This document shows, piece after piece, positions 61,079 through 64,000 of a stretch of DNA of 64,000 nucleotides (position 1 is the first letter of the stretch; every line of letters starts with the position of its first letter). The notes beneath the pieces were generated by a model. That model ran no database searches. It worked only from the letters and a program-made list of their open reading frames with translations, and was not told where the DNA came from. A program made the position numbers and the translations under genes. Location: the NCBI GenBank assembly GCA_030710605.1, contig CP092863.1, positions 106,874,099 through 106,938,098 on the forward strand, in the 5' to 3' direction. The DNA is from Cordylochernes scorpioides. Its lineage: Eukaryota; Arthropoda; Arachnida; Pseudoscorpiones; Chernetidae.

Positions 61079-64000
61079 TAGATGGGCCCGGGAGTGAAAG
61101 GGTTTATCCGGGTTTAGGCGGGTAAAGCCTCTCTAACACAGGTAAGTAATTAAATTTTATTTTAATTAATTTAAACTGTGAGGGTTAAAAAGAGCTATAA
61201 CAATATGATATTTGTTGGATATATAAAAGTGAAATAAAAATGACATTTTGTTTGATTAACAAAAAAGATGATTAAAATAAAATGATGACATAAAAATTCA
61301 CATTCTAAGAGAATATTGGTGGGCGTTGGACAGGGTTAGTAGTTAAAGAATAAGCAATTGTGAGATTTACACATGCAATCAAATACTTAGGTCCAGGTGC
61401 AAAGCGAGGATATGGACTTGAGCGTCTTCCTAGGCAATGTTTCACCTGTGATCCTGTATAGGGTAACAGTGCTTTGTCACAATTGTAGTGTTATTGGGTT
61501 GAAAAGTTGTTGAAGAATATGTAATTGTTAGAAGTGCCCATGTAAACCAAATACTCAGATCCAGGTGCAAAGCGAGGATATAGACTTGAGCTGTCTTCCT
61601 TGGCAATGTTTCACTTGCGATCCTATATAAGGGTTACAGTGTTTTGTCACAATTTTAGGATTATTGGGTTAAAAGTTGTTGAAGAAAAGTTGCTTATTAA
61701 TATGATTGAGAAAGGAGTGAAATAGAGCCATGCGATAAGTAGAATTGTAGCGACAGTATGTGATCTGACTTGACTCGAAATCAAAGGTTGAATGTGGTCC
61801 GCTAGAGCTGAAAAAAAAAAGTTGAAAGTTGACAAAAGTGAACGCTTTGTGTATGCGTTGGTGATTTGCTCTGCGGGTGAAATGAAATAAACTCTTGAAG
61901 CTTGTTCAGACCAGAAGTTTGGACTTGTAAGTCTGGGGAACTGTGTTCAAGGCGTTTGTTGAATTACGAAATCAAAAAATTAATTGTCAAGCAGTGCTGT
62001 CGTTTTTCTACATTGATGTGACGCAATGACTGAAAAGATAGTGATGAAAAATATAGGGGATTGGTTAAAGAATATGATTGTTGAAAACGATTGTTGTAGA
62101 TGCCCGATAGTGGATGATAAACTTTGTCAAATAATAAAGGTATTTAAACAAATAAAATATAGTGAATAGAAATATAGAAATATGATTGCGGGTACAAAAA
62201 GTGGACAAAATTAAACCTGTAATATATAAAATATATAATAAATAATAAAATAAAAATAATTTTTGAAACAATTAGATGTTTTACAATACTAAAATAATAT
62301 CATGAAAAATAAAAGTAAATTTGATTAAAGGTTTTTTTTTTTTTAATGTTGGATTAAAAAAATTGTTTATATAATTGAAAGGTAAGAATAAGAATAATTA
62401 TTCAAGATTTTATACAAAATTTATAATATAATTGAAGGTTATTAATGATTGGATAAATTTTAAGTAGTGTAAAATTGAACAAAAATTGTCTCTTTTGACG
62501 AAAAGTTACAGTTGTGGTGTGTAACTAGATTATATCCCTTTGGTAACATCGGTGTTTCTATGACTCTGAAACTGGAAATACGTGAAATGATCTTTTCGTT
62601 TGTCCTCAATGCTGGTATGTAGAGAATGATTTCTCTTTCGCGCGTTAAAAAGTCTATATAAGACTTAACCAAATTGTTTTAATTGGTGTTATCGATTTAA
62701 CATGTAAAATGTTTAATATATGTTGTGTTGTGATATCTCGTTGGTGAGATTTATGAGATTCTCGAGGGAATCTAAATGGTTGGTTTGAAACATTTGTTTA
62801 AAATGGCGATCATGAAGCTAGCGGTCAAGATGACTGCTTGAGGGGGGAGAGAAGATATTCTCCTTTTGTTGAGTTGGCAATTTTCTGCTATAATTGAAAG
62901 ATATGATTTTCTCGGTGTTTGTAGTTGTTGTGTTTCGAAGTTAGTTTAGAAAAAAATATTATTCAGTGTTGTCAGGTTTAGATGTGTGGTGAAAGTTCGA
63001 CTTTCAACGTGGACACGCTTTGAGTTGAGATGTGGTGTCACAGGCGTGAAGGCGTCTTTGGCCTGAAAAGTGAAAAAGTTTTGTGGTGTGGCACTGTGAC
63101 ACGAAGTGAGAAATGTGAATGAAAAGGTGTCACGTGAAGTCTTAGTTTGGTACAAATCTAACCTGTTTAACCATGAATAACAAATTTAATAAAGTCATGG
63201 GTGGTTGTTGTATGAAACACATCGAGAGAATATTTGACTGTTAGTGGATGTGGCACGCTTAATGTGAAATTATTTTATTGTGGCGACGATATAGAGCTAA
63301 GTGGAGCTTGTGTGGCTCAAGATTTGGATTTGCGTGTTAAGTCGCGCACAAAAAATTGTTGCCAATTGGAGAAAGTGATGTGTGAGGGTGTTGTAACGTT
63401 TGTTGATGATTAAATATGCATGTAAAAGGAAAGATGAGGGAGTGTATTTATCCTCGAATATTAACGATTGTAATAAGTTTGGCGGTCTGCGACTTAATTT
63501 AGCTACTGGCGTGGTAGTTGTTTTTCCTAGTGGTGTTTTTGAAGATATTGTATCTTTCGATTTTTGCAATTTAAAAAAAATGCGTTTCACCTATGCTAAT
63601 TTACATATAAGATTTGAATATATTTTTCAAATCGTTGATTATGGTAGCGTTAAAATGATTCTTGTAAAAGGGCAATGTCGTGAGAGTTACAAATAATTTA
63701 AATTGGGCGCTTACTTAAAATGGTGAACATTACCAAATTTTAAGAATTGATAAAGATATTGGTCTTTTGGTATAAAGATAACTAATAAGTAAAACAAAAA
63801 TAAGTTGAGAATTATGATGAATGAGATTTTTTTAAAATAATAATAAGGATTTTTTTTTCAAGTTGTAGACTTGGATAGTACCATTTTAGATAAATTTTGG
63901 ATAGACATGTAAAATTAGTAAATTGGTAAAAATGCGTGATGGGCGAAATTTTTTTTTTTTTTTATGAGTAAAATTGAGAGTAATAACTTGAAATTTATAA
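61079..64000 (-). mobile_element. Large LTR element, internal region (runs off window)
   Basis: Aligns in several blocks with 40430-43400: GATGGGCCCGGGAGTGAAAG at the edge, GGTGGGCGTTGGACAGGG near 61319, and the long block at 62980-63380. An internal direct duplication of about 130 bp (GGTGCAAAGCGAGGATAT ... TTGTTGAAGAA) lies at about 61385-61515 and 61558-61685. No RT, integrase or gag seen in this part; a 98-codon plus frame at 63400-63696 is antisense to the element and lacks motifs. Its 5' LTR is beyond the window. Confidence 0.65.

Noticed and set aside
63400-63696. 98-codon plus frame near the right edge
   Set aside because: It lies antisense within the internal region of the large LTR element and has no recognisable motif.

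Overview
This window is AT-rich, gene-poor eukaryotic DNA built almost wholly from mobile elements. The mix is copia, R1/I-type LINEs, Penelope-like elements (PLEs) with GIY-YIG nuclease, a maT-like DD37D mariner, Helitron ends, tRNA-derived SINEs, foldback elements and (AT)n microsatellites. It suggests an animal, most likely an arthropod or other invertebrate; I cannot name the species. A 100-N scaffold gap lies at 29255-29354. No complete host gene is visible. The only non-mobile protein I recognise is a haspin-like kinase fragment (1209-2291) that lacks its N-lobe.

Layout. 0-5.4 kb: copia 3' end and LTR, kinase ORF with a 21-bp coding minisatellite, solo LTR-B, pogo-like MITE, TRIM-like element, LINE tail. 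5.6-11.5 kb: solo LTR-A, solo LTR-B, then a large LTR element (7114-10843) with matching 302-bp LTRs and almost no coding capacity, carrying Helitron debris and a tRNA-Gly gene; then a second LTR-A. 11.5-23 kb: SINEs, foldback elements and hammerhead motifs, a 21-bp minisatellite, a Helitron and long palindromes. 23.4-28.2 kb: one R1-like LINE carrying a short copy of its own 3' end. 29.3-31.9 kb: an I-like LINE broken into two opposed halves. 32.5-39.2 kb: SINEs, Helitron, PLE tail with hammerhead, foldback element and mariner. 39.6-45.3 kb: a large non-coding LTR element with 794-bp LTRs that look identical. 45.3-50 kb: more SINEs and foldbacks, including an inverted SINE dimer. 50.2-54.5 kb: a tandem PLE inserted as one unit. 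54.5-60.2 kb: debris, a tRNA-His-like sequence, Helitron, PLE and LINE tails. 60.2-64 kb: LTR-B followed by a third large non-coding element that runs off the window.

The main theme is self-cleaving RNA. PLE long-repeat regions and several short foldback elements carry hammerhead-ribozyme cores (CUGANGA, stem II, GAAA, a four- or six-base self-complementary stem III, then a UH site). One foldback family replaces core C3 and G8 with U3 and A8 in all four arms while stem I changes in matched pairs between copies. This looks like natural covariation of the C3-G8 core pair and is the observation most worth testing.

A second theme is a family of large LTR elements (7.1, 39.6 and 61.1 kb) that share a leader word GTCGACAGGAT, a GGGCC-type tract before the 3' LTR, at most a short gag-like ORF, and placement inside (AT)n tracts. 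A third is nesting, dated by target-site duplications that can be read directly.
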